Positions 1 to 9,162 are shown, counted from the stretch's first letter. The stretch is DNA of 64,000 bases from Bacteroidales bacterium UBA5326 (GCA_002408205.1 DHQY01000003.1:36521-100520); one strand, 5' to 3'. Notes: generated by a model from the letters alone, not told the origin. Made by a program: numbers and translations.

Positions 1-2292
1 TTCGGGAGAAACGCTCCAGCTGCCTTCCCTGTTTGTGAAAAGCCTCCAGAATTTACGCAGGAAACGATGAACTCCGTCAATTCCGTTGGTGTCCCAGGGT
101 TTGGACTGCTCCAGCGGGCCCAGGAACATTTCATACATACGCAGGGTGTCGGCACCGTAATTGGAGCAGATAGTATCGGGATTTACTACGTTGAACATAG
201 ATTTGCTCATTTTCTCAATGGCCCAGCCGCAGATGTATTCTCCATTCTCAAGGATAAATTCGGCGTTCCTGTATTCCGGGGTCCATAGCCGGAAAGCTTC
301 AAGGTCCAGCTTGTCGTTCGAGACGATATTCACATCTACGTGGATTTGTGTGGTGTCGTATTGGTCTTTCAGCCCGTAAGATACAAACGTGTTGGAATTC
401 TTAATCCGGTATACAAAATTCGACCGGCCCTGGATCATGCCCTGGTTGACCAGCTTCCTGAAAGGCTCGTCTTTGCATACGTACCCCAGGTCGAACAGGA
501 ATTTATTCCAGAATCTTGAATAGATTAAGTGTCCCGTGGCGTGTTCTGTGCCTCCGATATAGAGATCCACATCCTGCCAGTACTCGTTGGCTTCTTTGGA
601 AACAAGCTGACGGTCGTTATGAGGGTCCATATAGCGCAGGTAATAGGCCGAACTGCCTGCAAATCCGGGCATAGTGCTTTTTTCGAGCGGGTATCCTCCG
701 TAGGTCCAGTTCCTGGCATGAGCCAGGGGTGGTTCTCCGTTCCTGGTGGGCTGAAAAGAATCAATGTGCGGTAACCTGAGCGGTAGTTCGCTTTCGGGCA
801 TTGGCTGGGCTATCCCTTCCCGGTAATAGATAGGGAAGGGTTCGCCCCAATAACGTTGGCGGGAGAAGATGGCATCGCGCAGACGATAGTTCACTTTTCG
901 TTTGCCGAGTTTTCTCCGCTCTACTTCCCGTATGGCGGCAGGAATGGCTTCCGCTACCGTCATCCCGTTCAAAAAACCGGAATTGCACATGATACCTTCC
1001 TTTGCATCGAAACTTTCCCCGCTGATGTCACATCCTTCAATAAGGGGAATCACCGGCAAATTGAAATGATGGGCAAAAACGTAGTCCCGGCTGTCGTGTG
1101 CAGGTACGGCCATTATGGCACCGGTCCCGTATCCTGCCAGTACGTATTCACTTATCCACACGGGAATTTTTTCTTCTGTGAACGGGTTAACGGCATACGA
1201 TCCGCTGAATACTCCGGTTACTTTTTGGTCGGCAATCCGTTCTCGTTCTGTTTTGGTTCTTACATAGGCCACGTATTCTTCAACCTCTTTTTTTTGTTCG
1301 CCGGTTGTTAGTTTTTCTACCCAATCACTCTCGGGTGCAAGGACCATAAAAGTAACCCCGTAGACAGTATCGGCGCGGGTAGTGAAAATGGTCATTGTAT
1401 ATGTTTTGTCTCCGTTACTTACCTGGAAATCCATCTCGGCACCTTCTGATCTTCCAATCCAGTTGCGTTGCATATCTTTGAGCGAATCGGACCATTCCAG
1501 CGTGTCCAGGCCGCACAGCAGCCTTTCGGCATAAGCCGAGACACGGAGTTGCCACTGGCGCATCTTTTTCTGTGCCACAGGATGTCCTCCCCGGATAGAA
1601 ACCCCGTCTTTTACCTCGTCATTGGCCAGGACGGTTCCAAGTGCTTCACACCAGTTCACGGATGTTTCTCCCAGGTAAGCAATGCGGTATTCCATAAGGA
1701 TGCCGGCTTTCTTTTCTTCAGGAAAAGCATTCCATTCGGCGGCAGAGAAAGCAGGCGGATTGCCGCAGGCGGCTTGTACATGGCCGTTGCCCTGCCTTGA
1801 AAAAGTAAGGATAAGGTCTTCAATGGGTTCCGCCTTGTCGGTACGGATATTGTACCAATGGTGAAACATTTTCAGGAAGGCCCATTGGGTCCAGGCATAG
1901 TAAGATGGTTCGCAGGTACGTACCTCCCGGTCCCAGTCGTAGGAAAAACCTATTTTGTCCAGCTGTTCACGGTAGCGGCGTATATTGTTTTCAGTTGTAA
2001 TTTCTGGTGCCTGTCCGGTCTGTATGGCGTATTGTTCGGCCGGAAGACCAAAGGCATCGTAACCCATAGGATGAAGTACGTTAAAGCCTTTCAACCGTTT
2101 GTACCGCGAATAAATATCGCTGGCAATATAGCCCAGCGGATGTCCCACGTGCAGGCCTGCCCCGGAAGGATAGGGGAACATATCCAGAACGTAGAACTTT
2201 GGTTTGGAAGTATGGATGTCTACTTTGTACGTTTTGTTTTCTGCCCAGTATGCCTGCCATTTCCGTTCAATGGCTGCGAAATTATATTCCAT
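1..2292 (-). CDS. leuS: Leucyl-tRNA synthetase, 5' part (C-terminus cut by window edge)
   Basis: Charges tRNA-Leu with leucine in the cytoplasm; class I synthetase. The frame is open from the ATG at 2292 to base 1, giving 764 codons, and the rest of the protein lies outside the window. Visible are the N-terminal MEYNFAAIERKWQ start, the HIGH-type motif HVGH at residues 48-51 in the context MFPYPSGAGLHVGHPLGY, and the KMSKS loop at residues 694-698. The region in between is long enough for the CP1 editing domain, with the usual TxxDT-type segment TTRADTVYG. Missing is the end of the anticodon-binding and C-terminal domains. It reads leftward from a 203-base spacer shared with a divergent AraC-type gene. 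Identification is secure. Confidence 0.97.
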   Translation of the reverse strand, partial: MEYNFAAIERKWQAYWAENKTYKVDIHTSKPKFYVLDMFPYPSGAGLHVGHPLGYIASDIYSRYKRLKGFNVLHPMGYDAFGLPAEQYAIQTGQAPEITTENNIRRYREQLDKIGFSYDWDREVRTCEPSYYAWTQWAFLKMFHHWYNIRTDKAEPIEDLILTFSRQGNGHVQAACGNPPAFSAAEWNAFPEEKKAGILMEYRIAYLGETSVNWCEALGTVLANDEVKDGVSIRGGHPVAQKKMRQWQLRVSAYAERLLCGLDTLEWSDSLKDMQRNWIGRSEGAEMDFQVSNGDKTYTMTIFTTRADTVYGVTFMVLAPESDWVEKLTTGEQKKEVEEYVAYVRTKTERERIADQKVTGVFSGSYAVNPFTEEKIPVWISEYVLAGYGTGAIMAVPAHDSRDYVFAHHFNLPVIPLIEGCDISGESFDAKEGIMCNSGFLNGMTVAEAIPAAIREVERRKLGKRKVNYRLRDAIFSRQRYWGEPFPIYYREGIAQPMPESELPLRLPHIDSFQPTRNGEPPLAHARNWTYGGYPLEKSTMPGFAGSSAYYLRYMDPHNDRQLVSKEANEYWQDVDLYIGGTEHATGHLIYSRFWNKFLFDLGYVCKDEPFRKLVNQGMIQGRSNFVYRIKNSNTFVSYGLKDQYDTTQIHVDVNIVSNDKLDLEAFRLWTPEYRNAEFILENGEYICGWAIEKMSKSMFNVVNPDTICSNYGADTLRMYEMFLGPLEQSKPWDTNGIDGVHRFLRKFWRLFTNREGSWSVSPE

Positions 2293-2317
2293 GTGTGCCT
2301 TAGATTTTAACAGGCCA

Positions 2318-2325
2318 CAAAGGTA
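2318..2325 (-). promoter_or_regulatory. Putative -7 element of leuS
   Basis: On the minus strand the octamer TACCTTTG matches the Bacteroidetes TAnnTTTG element, 26 bases before the leuS ATG. I see no good -33 TTTG at the expected spacing. The rest of the 2293-2495 spacer is AT-rich and holds a short GGATATCC palindrome near 2372, but no other recognised site. Confidence 0.5.
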
Positions 2326-2495
2326 ATAAAAACAAGTAGGGAGAAAAATGTGTGAAACGTAAAAAGTTCAGGATATCCATTTTTTACGGATTCTTTTATC
2401 ATAATTGAAAGTCAGCTGAATATCCTTTTAAAAAAAAGAAGACAATTATTTTTTTCCGTTTCTTTTCCTGTTGAAAGCAGTTCTGTAAGATATCA

Positions 2496-3734
2496 ATGGT
2501 AAATTTGGTTAATCAGAAATTCACCACCATGATGTCATACTACTTAGACCTGGCAGGAAGTTTTGTTTATATGTCTTCCGCCGTACTATTGGCTGCAAAA
2601 TTAAAAATCAAGTCAGCCATGCATTATGCCGCTGCGCCGTCGACCAGAGCTCTTATGTTTTCTTTCCTGATGTTGGCGATGTATTTAATTTTACGGATAA
2701 TTTTATATGATCTCAGTCCGGTTTTTCTTTACACTTATATGACGCATGATAATCTACTCAAGATCGCCCTGACATGCCTGCCCATGTATTGTATTGCCAG
2801 CGCCCCTTTACCGGCCTGTGGAAAAAACATACCTGTAAGGAAATACTTCTTGTGGGTTTTTGTTTTAAGCTCTGTGATCACAGTAGGATTCTCTTTACTT
2901 TTCGGCCGTATTCTTGTTCCTTCCCACGTGCTGTTAAGACTTTGGAATACGTTGTGTTTTTCTGTCGTATCAATGGGCTTCCTTTTTCTTTTTAATGTTA
3001 TCAGGGAGGGAGGGAAAAGGATGATAACGATTTATTGCCAGAGCGCTTCGTTCAGATGGACCCTGTTCATTTCCTGGTTTTCTGCTACATTTGCTTTTTT
3101 GCTGGTGCTGTTTGACGTCCATCTGGCTGCCAGAATTTTTTCTGTTCTTAGTTTAGGTCTCTATCTGATTTTTCTTTATACGATACTCTTTAGAGAATCT
3201 GATGTTATATACAGCAGGCCCGGGCCTGAAGAGACTTTTTCACCAAAGGGAGGCGCCTGGCTGGCCCTGGAAGAAGCCAAGAACCAAATGGAACGTATGT
3301 ATGAGGAAATTTACAGGAAGCTTTGCCTTTATATGGATACGGAGAAAGCTTATAGGGACAACGGTATAACACGCAGTCAGGTAGCTTCAGCTATAGGAAC
3401 TAATACCAGCTACCTGTCTCGTTCGCTGAATGAAAAAGGCGGCATGAATTTCAAGCAGTTCATTAATCTTTACAGGGTACAGCATGCTCAGCAATACTAT
3501 AAGGAAAACCCCGGGGTGAAACTTATTGATCTTTGTGTGGAATCCGGTTTTAAATCCATTACCGCCATTAACCTGGCTTTTCATCTGAATCTGGGAATGA
3601 CGCCCGGGGAATGGTGCCGTCTGTATACACTCAATAAATCTGGCCAAGACTCTGAGAAATCCATACAGGCACTTTTGCCACAGTACCCCACTATCCGCAA
3701 GCAAACCAAAGAGTTACATAAAACAACCAAGTAA
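2496..3734 (+). CDS. Membrane-anchored AraC-family transcriptional regulator
   Basis: Predicted DNA-binding regulator tethered to the inner membrane; its signal and targets are unknown. The protein has 412 residues. About residues 15-235 contain roughly seven hydrophobic segments, then a charged linker with EEAKNQMERMYEEIYRKL (about 258-275), then an AraC-type double helix-turn-helix at about 280-375 with SYLSRSLNE and a GFKSI second helix. The DNA-binding half is typical, but the sensor half resembles no ligand-binding domain I recognise. A start at the Met-Met pair (residues 12-13) is also possible. The stop codon overlaps the start of the next regulator as TAATG, so the two are probably translationally coupled. 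Likely autoregulated or divergently controlling leuS, but that is only inference. Confidence 0.8.
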   Translation: MVNLVNQKFTTMMSYYLDLAGSFVYMSSAVLLAAKLKIKSAMHYAAAPSTRALMFSFLMLAMYLILRIILYDLSPVFLYTYMTHDNLLKIALTCLPMYCIASAPLPACGKNIPVRKYFLWVFVLSSVITVGFSLLFGRILVPSHVLLRLWNTLCFSVVSMGFLFLFNVIREGGKRMITIYCQSASFRWTLFISWFSATFAFLLVLFDVHLAARIFSVLSLGLYLIFLYTILFRESDVIYSRPGPEETFSPKGGAWLALEEAKNQMERMYEEIYRKLCLYMDTEKAYRDNGITRSQVASAIGTNTSYLSRSLNEKGGMNFKQFINLYRVQHAQQYYKENPGVKLIDLCVESGFKSITAINLAFHLNLGMTPGEWCRLYTLNKSGQDSEKSIQALLPQYPTIRKQTKELHKTTK

Positions 3735-4210
3735 TGAATGCATTAGATAAATTATTCAGCTGGATTTACCGGCAATCGGAGGGATGGATGCTTATGGAAC
3801 CTAACCTGTTCAGGAAAATTAACGATCCTTATCCCGAGAGCCCGGGAGAAATTGTTATAAAGGTGAGTAATCTCATGGATAAGAAAAAATATTACAAAGA
3901 TCCGGATATTACTATAGAAAAGCTTTGCACGTTCATTCATATCAACCGGTCTTATCTTTCACGGGCCATCCACAAGGTATACGGTATTAATTTTTGCGAA
4001 TGGGTTAACCTGTACCGAATTGAAGAAGCAAAGATACTGATGAGAAAAGAAAAAGGAAATACGCTTGATCTGGAAGACCTGGCCGTACAATGCGGTTTCA
4101 ATTCCGTTCGTTCATTTACCAGGGTATTCAGTGCCAAAGAGAATATGACACCGAGACAGTTCTTCAAGTCTGAAAGGTGGAAACGAACTAGACAAAAAAT
4201 TTGTGGATAG
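3734..4210 (+). CDS. Short AraC-family HTH regulator
   Basis: A soluble 158-residue protein that is mostly one AraC-type DNA-binding domain (about residues 38-148), preceded by some 35 residues of unclear role. The segment SYLSRAIHKVYGINF followed by NLYR closely parallels the preceding gene (SYLSRSLNEKGGMNF, NLYR), which supports duplication of the DNA-binding half. The second helix-turn-helix contains CGFNSVRSFTRVF, the family pattern. It has no membrane segment and no ligand-binding domain. It starts inside the previous stop codon (TAATG). Its 3' end overlaps the convergent trkA gene by 23 bases. Target genes cannot be told from the sequence. Confidence 0.78.
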   Translation: MNALDKLFSWIYRQSEGWMLMEPNLFRKINDPYPESPGEIVIKVSNLMDKKKYYKDPDITIEKLCTFIHINRSYLSRAIHKVYGINFCEWVNLYRIEEAKILMRKEKGNTLDLEDLAVQCGFNSVRSFTRVFSAKENMTPRQFFKSERWKRTRQKICG

Positions 4211-5540
4211 TCTGTAGCGCGGATGGCAGCGAAAAGACGACAACCCGGTCGTAAGGTTTAATTTCCGTATCGCCGCGAACGATAATGCTGCTGTTCCCCC
4301 TGGTGATACCTCCAATAATGGCGTCTTTGGGAAATCCCAGATCCCTTACTTTTTTAAGCGTTGCGAGGCTTCTTGGTTTAGCTATAAATTCAAGAACCTC
4401 GGCATCGGACCCGTTAAGGCATTTCATTGAGGGGACGTCTCCGGTCATCGTAAAACGGAAGATACGGCTTGCGGTAATGAGTTTTTTGTTAATTGTGGCA
4501 TCGACACCAACGCTTTCGGCCAGTTTTATGTAATCCAGGTTTTCAACCTGGGCTATGGTTTTCTTTACTCCCACACGCTTGGCCGCCATACAGGAAAGAA
4601 TATTTGCCTCGGCGCTCGATGTAACCGCAACGAATGCATCCATATGAGGCAGGTTCTCTTCCATGAGCAGGTCTGTATTGCGGGCGTCACCGTTAATAAT
4701 CAGAGAACGGGGCAGAGATTCGGTCAGTTCCTGACAACGTTTGTGATCAAGTTCCACCACACAGACTTTTTCTATCCGGTTTTCCATGCTGTGAGCCACC
4801 ATTTCACCCACTCTGCCACCTCCCATAATCATCAGGTTTTTTACCACTACGTTGTCTTTTCCGGTCAGAACCATGGCAGCATGGGCGGCTTCTCTTTTGG
4901 TTATGATAAATACCAGATCCTGTAATTTAAATACAGTATCTCTTCTCGGGATTAGGGTATTGCCTTCCCGGGCAATGGCAACAGCCCTGTAAGGCAAATC
5001 CCCTCCATTCTCCTCGGAAACCTGCAGCAGACTCTTGTCTACAATAGATGAACCTTCCAGCAGTTTGAGCACGATCAGTTGCAATCTTCCACCGGAAAAG
5101 TCCATAAACTCAGAAGTGCCGGATTGCTTGAGCAGGTCGAGTATTTCATGCGATGCTATGCGTTCGGGATAGAACAACAAGTCAATGCCGAGCTCTGTGA
5201 AAATAACCCGGTTCTCATTTTTAAGGTATTCGTTGTTGTTGATACGCGCCGTTACACGTTTAGCCCCCATTTGCTTGGCTAAAAGTGCGCTGACAATATT
5301 CACGTCCTGCGCATCGGCCGGACTTACGGCAATAAACAGGTCGCATCTGCCAATGCCGGCTCTTTCAAGCGTGGCAACAGAAGTAGGAATCCCGGAAATA
5401 GGAACTACATCTGAAGTTTCCGCAATCTGATTAAGTCTAACTTCGTCCCGGTCAATAATGGTTATCTGGTGATTTTCGCCTGATAACATTTTGGCAAGGT
5501 GAAACCCGACTTCACCGGCACCTGCAATTATGATATTCAT
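4188..5540 (-). CDS. trkA: Trk potassium uptake system regulatory subunit TrkA
   Basis: Peripheral NAD(H)-binding regulator of the Trk K+ channel at the cytoplasmic face. The 450 residues form the usual double RCK arrangement. The first nucleotide-binding fold begins MNIIIAGAGEVGFHLA and ends its beta-2 strand with IIDRDE. A second fold near residue 240 has MIMGGGRVGEMVAHSMENR. RCK-C domains follow each (about 143-220 and 370-450). Length fits the family. The partner channel gene trkH, often adjacent in Bacteroidetes, is not downstream; instead the gene runs into a convergent AraC-type gene. The start lies 9 bases after the DUF2795 stop, so the two probably share a transcript. Confidence 0.93.
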   Translation of the reverse strand: MNIIIAGAGEVGFHLAKMLSGENHQITIIDRDEVRLNQIAETSDVVPISGIPTSVATLERAGIGRCDLFIAVSPADAQDVNIVSALLAKQMGAKRVTARINNNEYLKNENRVIFTELGIDLLFYPERIASHEILDLLKQSGTSEFMDFSGGRLQLIVLKLLEGSSIVDKSLLQVSEENGGDLPYRAVAIAREGNTLIPRRDTVFKLQDLVFIITKREAAHAAMVLTGKDNVVVKNLMIMGGGRVGEMVAHSMENRIEKVCVVELDHKRCQELTESLPRSLIINGDARNTDLLMEENLPHMDAFVAVTSSAEANILSCMAAKRVGVKKTIAQVENLDYIKLAESVGVDATINKKLITASRIFRFTMTGDVPSMKCLNGSDAEVLEFIAKPRSLATLKKVRDLGFPKDAIIGGITRGNSSIIVRGDTEIKPYDRVVVFSLPSALQTIHKFFV

Positions 5541-5549
5541 TGATTAGTA

Positions 5550-5771
5550 TTAGTATTCGTCTTCATTGAAGAAGAAGTCTTCTTTACTTGGATAGTCCGG
5601 CCAGATATCTTCTATACTGTCATAGATCTCTCCGTCATCTTCCAGGTCAGACAAATTTTCAATTACTTCAAGTGGAGCTCCTGAGCGTGTTGCGTAGTCA
5701 ATCAATTCCTCCTTGGTTGCAGGCCAGGGAGCATCTTCTAATTTAGAAGCCAGTTCAAGTGTCCAATACAT
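5550..5771 (-). CDS. DUF2795 family small acidic protein
   Basis: A 73-residue acidic cytoplasmic protein of unknown function. I chose the ATG at 5771 (MYWTLELASKLEDAPW) because Bacteroidales homologues begin at this point, although the frame continues upstream to 5801. The core WPATKEELIDYATRSGAPLE matches the DUF2795 pattern, a small helical fold found in many bacteria. The tail is rich in Asp and Glu and ends FFFNEDEY. It lies between the cobalamin adenosyltransferase (32 bases upstream) and trkA (9 bases downstream) on the same strand. No function should be inferred from the neighbours. Confidence 0.8.
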   Translation of the reverse strand: MYWTLELASKLEDAPWPATKEELIDYATRSGAPLEVIENLSDLEDDGEIYDSIEDIWPDYPSKEDFFFNEDEY

Positions 5772-5803
5772 TGATGCATAAATTTTTAAAAATGTGTGCA
5801 AAG

Positions 5804-6355
5804 TTATAAAAAAAAGTCTTCTTTACTACCTGTAATCGTACACATATATCGTGCAAGTACAAATAGATAATCGGAAAGACGATTCAGATATATTATAACT
5901 TCGGGGGAAACAATATCTGTGCCAAGAGCCGCAACCAACCGTTCGGTCTCTCTGCATACGGTGCGCGCCACATGGGTGAAAGCCGAGACGGAGGGGCTGC
6001 CGGGAAGAATAAATGATTTAAAAGCAGGAATATGAAGCTGGATTTCGTCGATAGATGCTTCCAGGTGGGCGGTGGCTTCAGCCAAAGTGGTGGCCCATTT
6101 TGGGTCAGAGACTTCAGTGGCAAGCACGCAGGCAATAGTCATGAGCCGGGATTGAATGAATATAAGAGGTTCATTGAGCCAGGAAAGATCCGTACACTCC
6201 GGGAGAGCCAGGTAACTTCTCACAACACCTATCCACGAAATAAGCTCGTCTGCCTTTCCGTATGCCGCAATGCGGGGGTGTGTCTTGGAAACCCGTGTAC
6301 CTCCCGCCAGCGAAGTTGTGCCGTCATCTCCTTTCCGGGTGTATACTCTACTCAT
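5804..6355 (-). CDS. Cob(I)alamin adenosyltransferase, PduO type
   Basis: Transfers the adenosyl group of ATP to cob(I)alamin, making coenzyme B12 in the cytoplasm. At 183 residues it fits the trimeric PduO family. The N-terminal ATP-binding signature reads YTRKGDDGTTSLAGG, followed by HPRIAAYGKADEL. The second signature near residue 140 has RTVCRETER, then YLNRLSDYLFVLAR. The usual PGG before it reads PGS here. Its ATG overlaps the stop of the upstream ABC ATPase by four bases (ATGA), so it is probably co-translated with it. The cell therefore likely uses adenosylcobalamin enzymes, although none are in this window. Confidence 0.92.
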   Translation of the reverse strand: MSRVYTRKGDDGTTSLAGGTRVSKTHPRIAAYGKADELISWIGVVRSYLALPECTDLSWLNEPLIFIQSRLMTIACVLATEVSDPKWATTLAEATAHLEASIDEIQLHIPAFKSFILPGSPSVSAFTHVARTVCRETERLVAALGTDIVSPEVIIYLNRLSDYLFVLARYMCTITGSKEDFFL

Positions 6356-7065
6356 TTCTTTTCAAGAACCGGACGGGGGTTTATTTCGTCGCTTTCAACG
6401 AGTCCGTCGCGCAAGCGAACAATCCGCCGTGCGTAACGTGATATGTCTTCTTCGTGGGTTACTACAATAATTGTATTTCCTTTTGCGTATACTTCTTCGA
6501 AAAGAGACATGATATCCACAGACGTTTTGGTGTCGAGGTTTCCTGTAGGTTCGTCAGCCAGGATAATGGACGGGTTGTTAACCATTGCGCGGGCGACGGC
6601 AACACGTTGTTTCTGGCCTCCGGACAGTTCATTGGGTTTGTGTTCCATACGATCCCCAAGGTCTACGTTCATGAGGGCGTTTTTTGCCTCTTCTTCTCTT
6701 TTTGCCTTGGGTATTCCTGCATATATCAGCGGCAGGGCCACATTGTTCAGGGCATCGTAACGCGGAAGAAGGTTGAACGACTGGAATACAAAGCCGATTT
6801 CCTTGTTTCTAACTTCTGCCAGCTGATCATCACGCATCTTGCTAACATCGGTATCGTTTAGAATATAAGTTCCGCTGGTGGGTGTGTCCAGACATCCCAG
6901 CAGGTTCATAAGGGTAGATTTTCCGGATCCTGAGGGCCCCATAATGGCCACGTATTCATTTTTATAAATGGTCAGGTCTACACCGTTTAGAGCGCGTACT
7001 TCCTGATTTCCTACCTGGTAGATTTTTTTGATACCTTTGATTTTGATAATAGCTTCTTTTTCCAT
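6352..7065 (-). CDS. ABC transporter ATP-binding protein, MacB/LolD type
   Basis: Cytoplasmic ATPase of a type VII (MacB/LolCDE-like) ABC system. The 237 residues carry Walker A GPSGSGKST (residues 43-51), a Q-loop FQSFNLLP (about 94-101), the signature LSGGQKQR (147-154), Walker B IILADEPTGNLD and a switch His in VVTHEED. The pattern NLLGCLDTPTSG is typical of this subfamily. No permease gene adjoins it; its neighbour is the cobalamin adenosyltransferase. A MacB-type permease lacking an ATPase lies at 60666-62096 and is a possible partner. LolD is the alternative assignment. A weak -7-like TACATTCG lies upstream at 7071-7078 on the minus strand. Confidence 0.9.
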   Translation of the reverse strand: MEKEAIIKIKGIKKIYQVGNQEVRALNGVDLTIYKNEYVAIMGPSGSGKSTLMNLLGCLDTPTSGTYILNDTDVSKMRDDQLAEVRNKEIGFVFQSFNLLPRYDALNNVALPLIYAGIPKAKREEEAKNALMNVDLGDRMEHKPNELSGGQKQRVAVARAMVNNPSIILADEPTGNLDTKTSVDIMSLFEEVYAKGNTIIVVTHEEDISRYARRIVRLRDGLVESDEINPRPVLEKK

Positions 7066-7147
7066 GAGTGCGAATGTACGAAATAAATGCTTTGACTACG
7101 CTGCAGCCCTAAAGTTTAAGGATATCAGGCATACTCGTTTTTTTTCG

Positions 7148-7155
7148 TACTTTTG
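7148..7155 (+). promoter_or_regulatory. Putative -7 element of folE
   Basis: TACTTTTG matches TAnnTTTG and lies 23 bases before the folE ATG. The upstream region is T-rich and I see no clear -33 TTTG. Confidence 0.55.
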
Positions 7156-7178
7156 TCGCAAATTTCATTCCAACCGTT

Positions 7179-7766
7179 ATGTCATACAGAAAGGAAGATA
7201 AATACTCTGCGGATGTTACCGGTCAACTGGCCGAACACTACAAGGCCATACTCCATTTGATTGGAGAAGATCCGGAACGGGAAGGGCTCTTAAAAACTCC
7301 CGTGCGTGTTGCCAAAGCAATGCAGTTCCTGACAAAGGGATATCTTGAAGATCCCGCTGCCATATTAAATTCAGCCCGTTTTAAAGAAGAATACCAGCAG
7401 ATAGTCCTTGTTAAGGATATTGAAGTGTATTCCCTGTGTGAACATCATATGCTGCCGTTTTATGGGAAAGCCCATGTAGGTTATATTCCCAACGGGTACA
7501 TTACAGGCGTGAGTAAAATTGTCCGCGTGGTTGAAACATTTGCCCGTCGCCTGCAGATACAGGAGCGTCTGACCGTACAGATAAGGGATTGTATCCAGCA
7601 AACGTTAAATCCGTTGGGAGTTGCCGTGATTATTGAAGCTGAGCATATGTGTATGCAAATAAGAGGTGTCGAGAAGCAACATTCAAAGATGGTGACATCC
7701 GCTTTTACCGGCGCTTTTCTTAAAGATATGCGTACCCGTGAAGAGTTTATGCATCTTGTTGATTAA
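7179..7766 (+). CDS. folE: GTP cyclohydrolase I
   Basis: Converts GTP to 7,8-dihydroneopterin triphosphate, the first step of tetrahydrofolate synthesis. The 195-residue length is typical. The zinc-binding Cys and His lie in SLCEHHMLPFYG, followed by KAHVGYIPNG. The C-terminal active-site segment reads MCMQIRGVEKQHS and then TSAFTGAF. PEREGLLKTPVRVAKA near residue 30 is the usual N-terminal helix motif. It is a single gene with its own -7 element, and its 3' end overlaps the convergent cca gene by 20 bases, leaving no room for a terminator. Confidence 0.96.
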   Translation: MSYRKEDKYSADVTGQLAEHYKAILHLIGEDPEREGLLKTPVRVAKAMQFLTKGYLEDPAAILNSARFKEEYQQIVLVKDIEVYSLCEHHMLPFYGKAHVGYIPNGYITGVSKIVRVVETFARRLQIQERLTVQIRDCIQQTLNPLGVAVIIEAEHMCMQIRGVEKQHSKMVTSAFTGAFLKDMRTREEFMHLVD

Positions 7767-9150
7767 GACCGAGTTCTTTGGCTCGTTCTTGCATTAATGC
7801 AAATGCCTGGCTGAAATTATTGCCTATTCGTCCGTCAAGGATAGCCTCTTTAATATAGTCCTTTATCAGACCGACTTCTTTGCAGGGCTTAAGTCCGAAC
7901 GTGCTCATGATCAACTCACCCGAGACAGGGGGCTGAAAATTGCGGATAGCGTCTTTTTCTTCCACTTCTACCAGTTTCTGCCTGACCCGTTCGAAATTAT
8001 CCATATGCTTGCGGACCGTTGCTTCATTTTTAGAAGTAATGTCGGCCCTGCATAAAAGCATTAGATCGTCAATATCGTCTCCGGCATCGAAAAGCAGCCT
8101 GCGTACGCCGGAATCGCTTACCTCGTTTACCAGGGCAATGGGTCTGAGATGAAGCATTACCATTTTCCGGACATACCGCATTTCTTCTGTTAAAGGAAGT
8201 TTAAGTTGCCGGAAAATGGGCAGGATCATTTTGCTTCCCAAAAACTCGTGTCCGTGGAAAGTCCATCCCGCCTGGGGCTGATATTGTTTGCTGGCCGGTT
8301 TACCAATATCGTGCAGCAGCGCGGCCCAACGGAGCCATATATTGTTGCTTTGTGCGGCTACGTTGTCAAGAACTTTCAAAGTATGACTGAAATTTTCTTT
8401 GTGGCCTTTTCCTTCCATTGTCTCAACCCCTTTAAGATGAGCAAGCTGCGGCAATATGATTTTAAGCAATCCCGATCTCTCAAGCAATACAAAACCGATT
8501 GAGGGTTTTTCAGCCGCCATGATCTTTTGCAATTCGTCTGTAATCCTCTCCTGGGAAACGATACTTATCCGTCCAGCATTGTGTTTAATGGATTCAAAGG
8601 AATTTTTTTCAATGGAAAATCCGAGTTGTGTTGCAAAACGAATAGCCCTGATCATTCGCAGCGGATCGTCGCTGTAAGTGACATCGGGGTCAAGCGGAGT
8701 GCGAATGATTCTGTCCTGAAGGTCCTGCATCCCGTTGAAAGGATCGATGACATTTCCATAATCATTTTGCTGCAGGCTGAATGCCATGGCATTGATAGTA
8801 AAATCCCGCCGCTTCTGGTCGTCTTCAATAGATCCGTCCTCAACAACCGGCTTACGCGAGTCCAATCGGTAGGATTCTTTACGGGCTCCCACAAATTCAA
8901 CTTCAAGCCCCCTGTACCTGAGCATGGCAGTTCCAAAATTTTTGAAAACGGTAGTTTTCAGGCCTAATTCCTGTGCCACCGCATCGGCCAGCTCAATTCC
9001 ACTGCCCTCTGCCACTATGTCTATATCTGTGCATGGACGGCCAAGAAAGAAATCCCGCACATATCCTCCTATTACAAAAGCACGAACTCCCAAAATAGCG
9101 GCTTGTCGGGCAACTATGCCGAAAATTTTAAATCTCAGGGGCGCTTTCAT
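7747..9150 (-). CDS. cca: CCA-adding tRNA nucleotidyltransferase with HD domain
   Basis: Adds or repairs the 3' CCA end of tRNAs. The 467-residue protein has the class II nucleotidyltransferase head: GGYVRDFFLGRPCTDIDIVAEG with the catalytic DxD, and RRDFTINAMAFSL. The neck and body follow, then an HD domain at about residue 280 (RWAALLHDIGKPASK). It could also have phosphohydrolase activity through the HD domain. Neither tRNA gene in this window encodes CCA, which fits a need for this enzyme. It follows the HsdR-N gene by 12 bases on the same strand and overlaps folE at its 3' end. Confidence 0.93.
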   Translation of the reverse strand: MKAPLRFKIFGIVARQAAILGVRAFVIGGYVRDFFLGRPCTDIDIVAEGSGIELADAVAQELGLKTTVFKNFGTAMLRYRGLEVEFVGARKESYRLDSRKPVVEDGSIEDDQKRRDFTINAMAFSLQQNDYGNVIDPFNGMQDLQDRIIRTPLDPDVTYSDDPLRMIRAIRFATQLGFSIEKNSFESIKHNAGRISIVSQERITDELQKIMAAEKPSIGFVLLERSGLLKIILPQLAHLKGVETMEGKGHKENFSHTLKVLDNVAAQSNNIWLRWAALLHDIGKPASKQYQPQAGWTFHGHEFLGSKMILPIFRQLKLPLTEEMRYVRKMVMLHLRPIALVNEVSDSGVRRLLFDAGDDIDDLMLLCRADITSKNEATVRKHMDNFERVRQKLVEVEEKDAIRNFQPPVSGELIMSTFGLKPCKEVGLIKDYIKEAILDGRIGNNFSQAFALMQERAKELGLNQQDA

Positions 9151-9162
9151 TCCGCAAAAGTA

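Noticed and set aside
856..1311. 151-codon open frame on the plus strand
   Set aside because: Antisense to leuS, whose frame is open through the whole region with expected motifs.
2372..2380. GGATATCC palindrome upstream of the AraC gene as an operator
   Set aside because: Short palindromes occur by chance; no second matching copy at helical spacing was seen.
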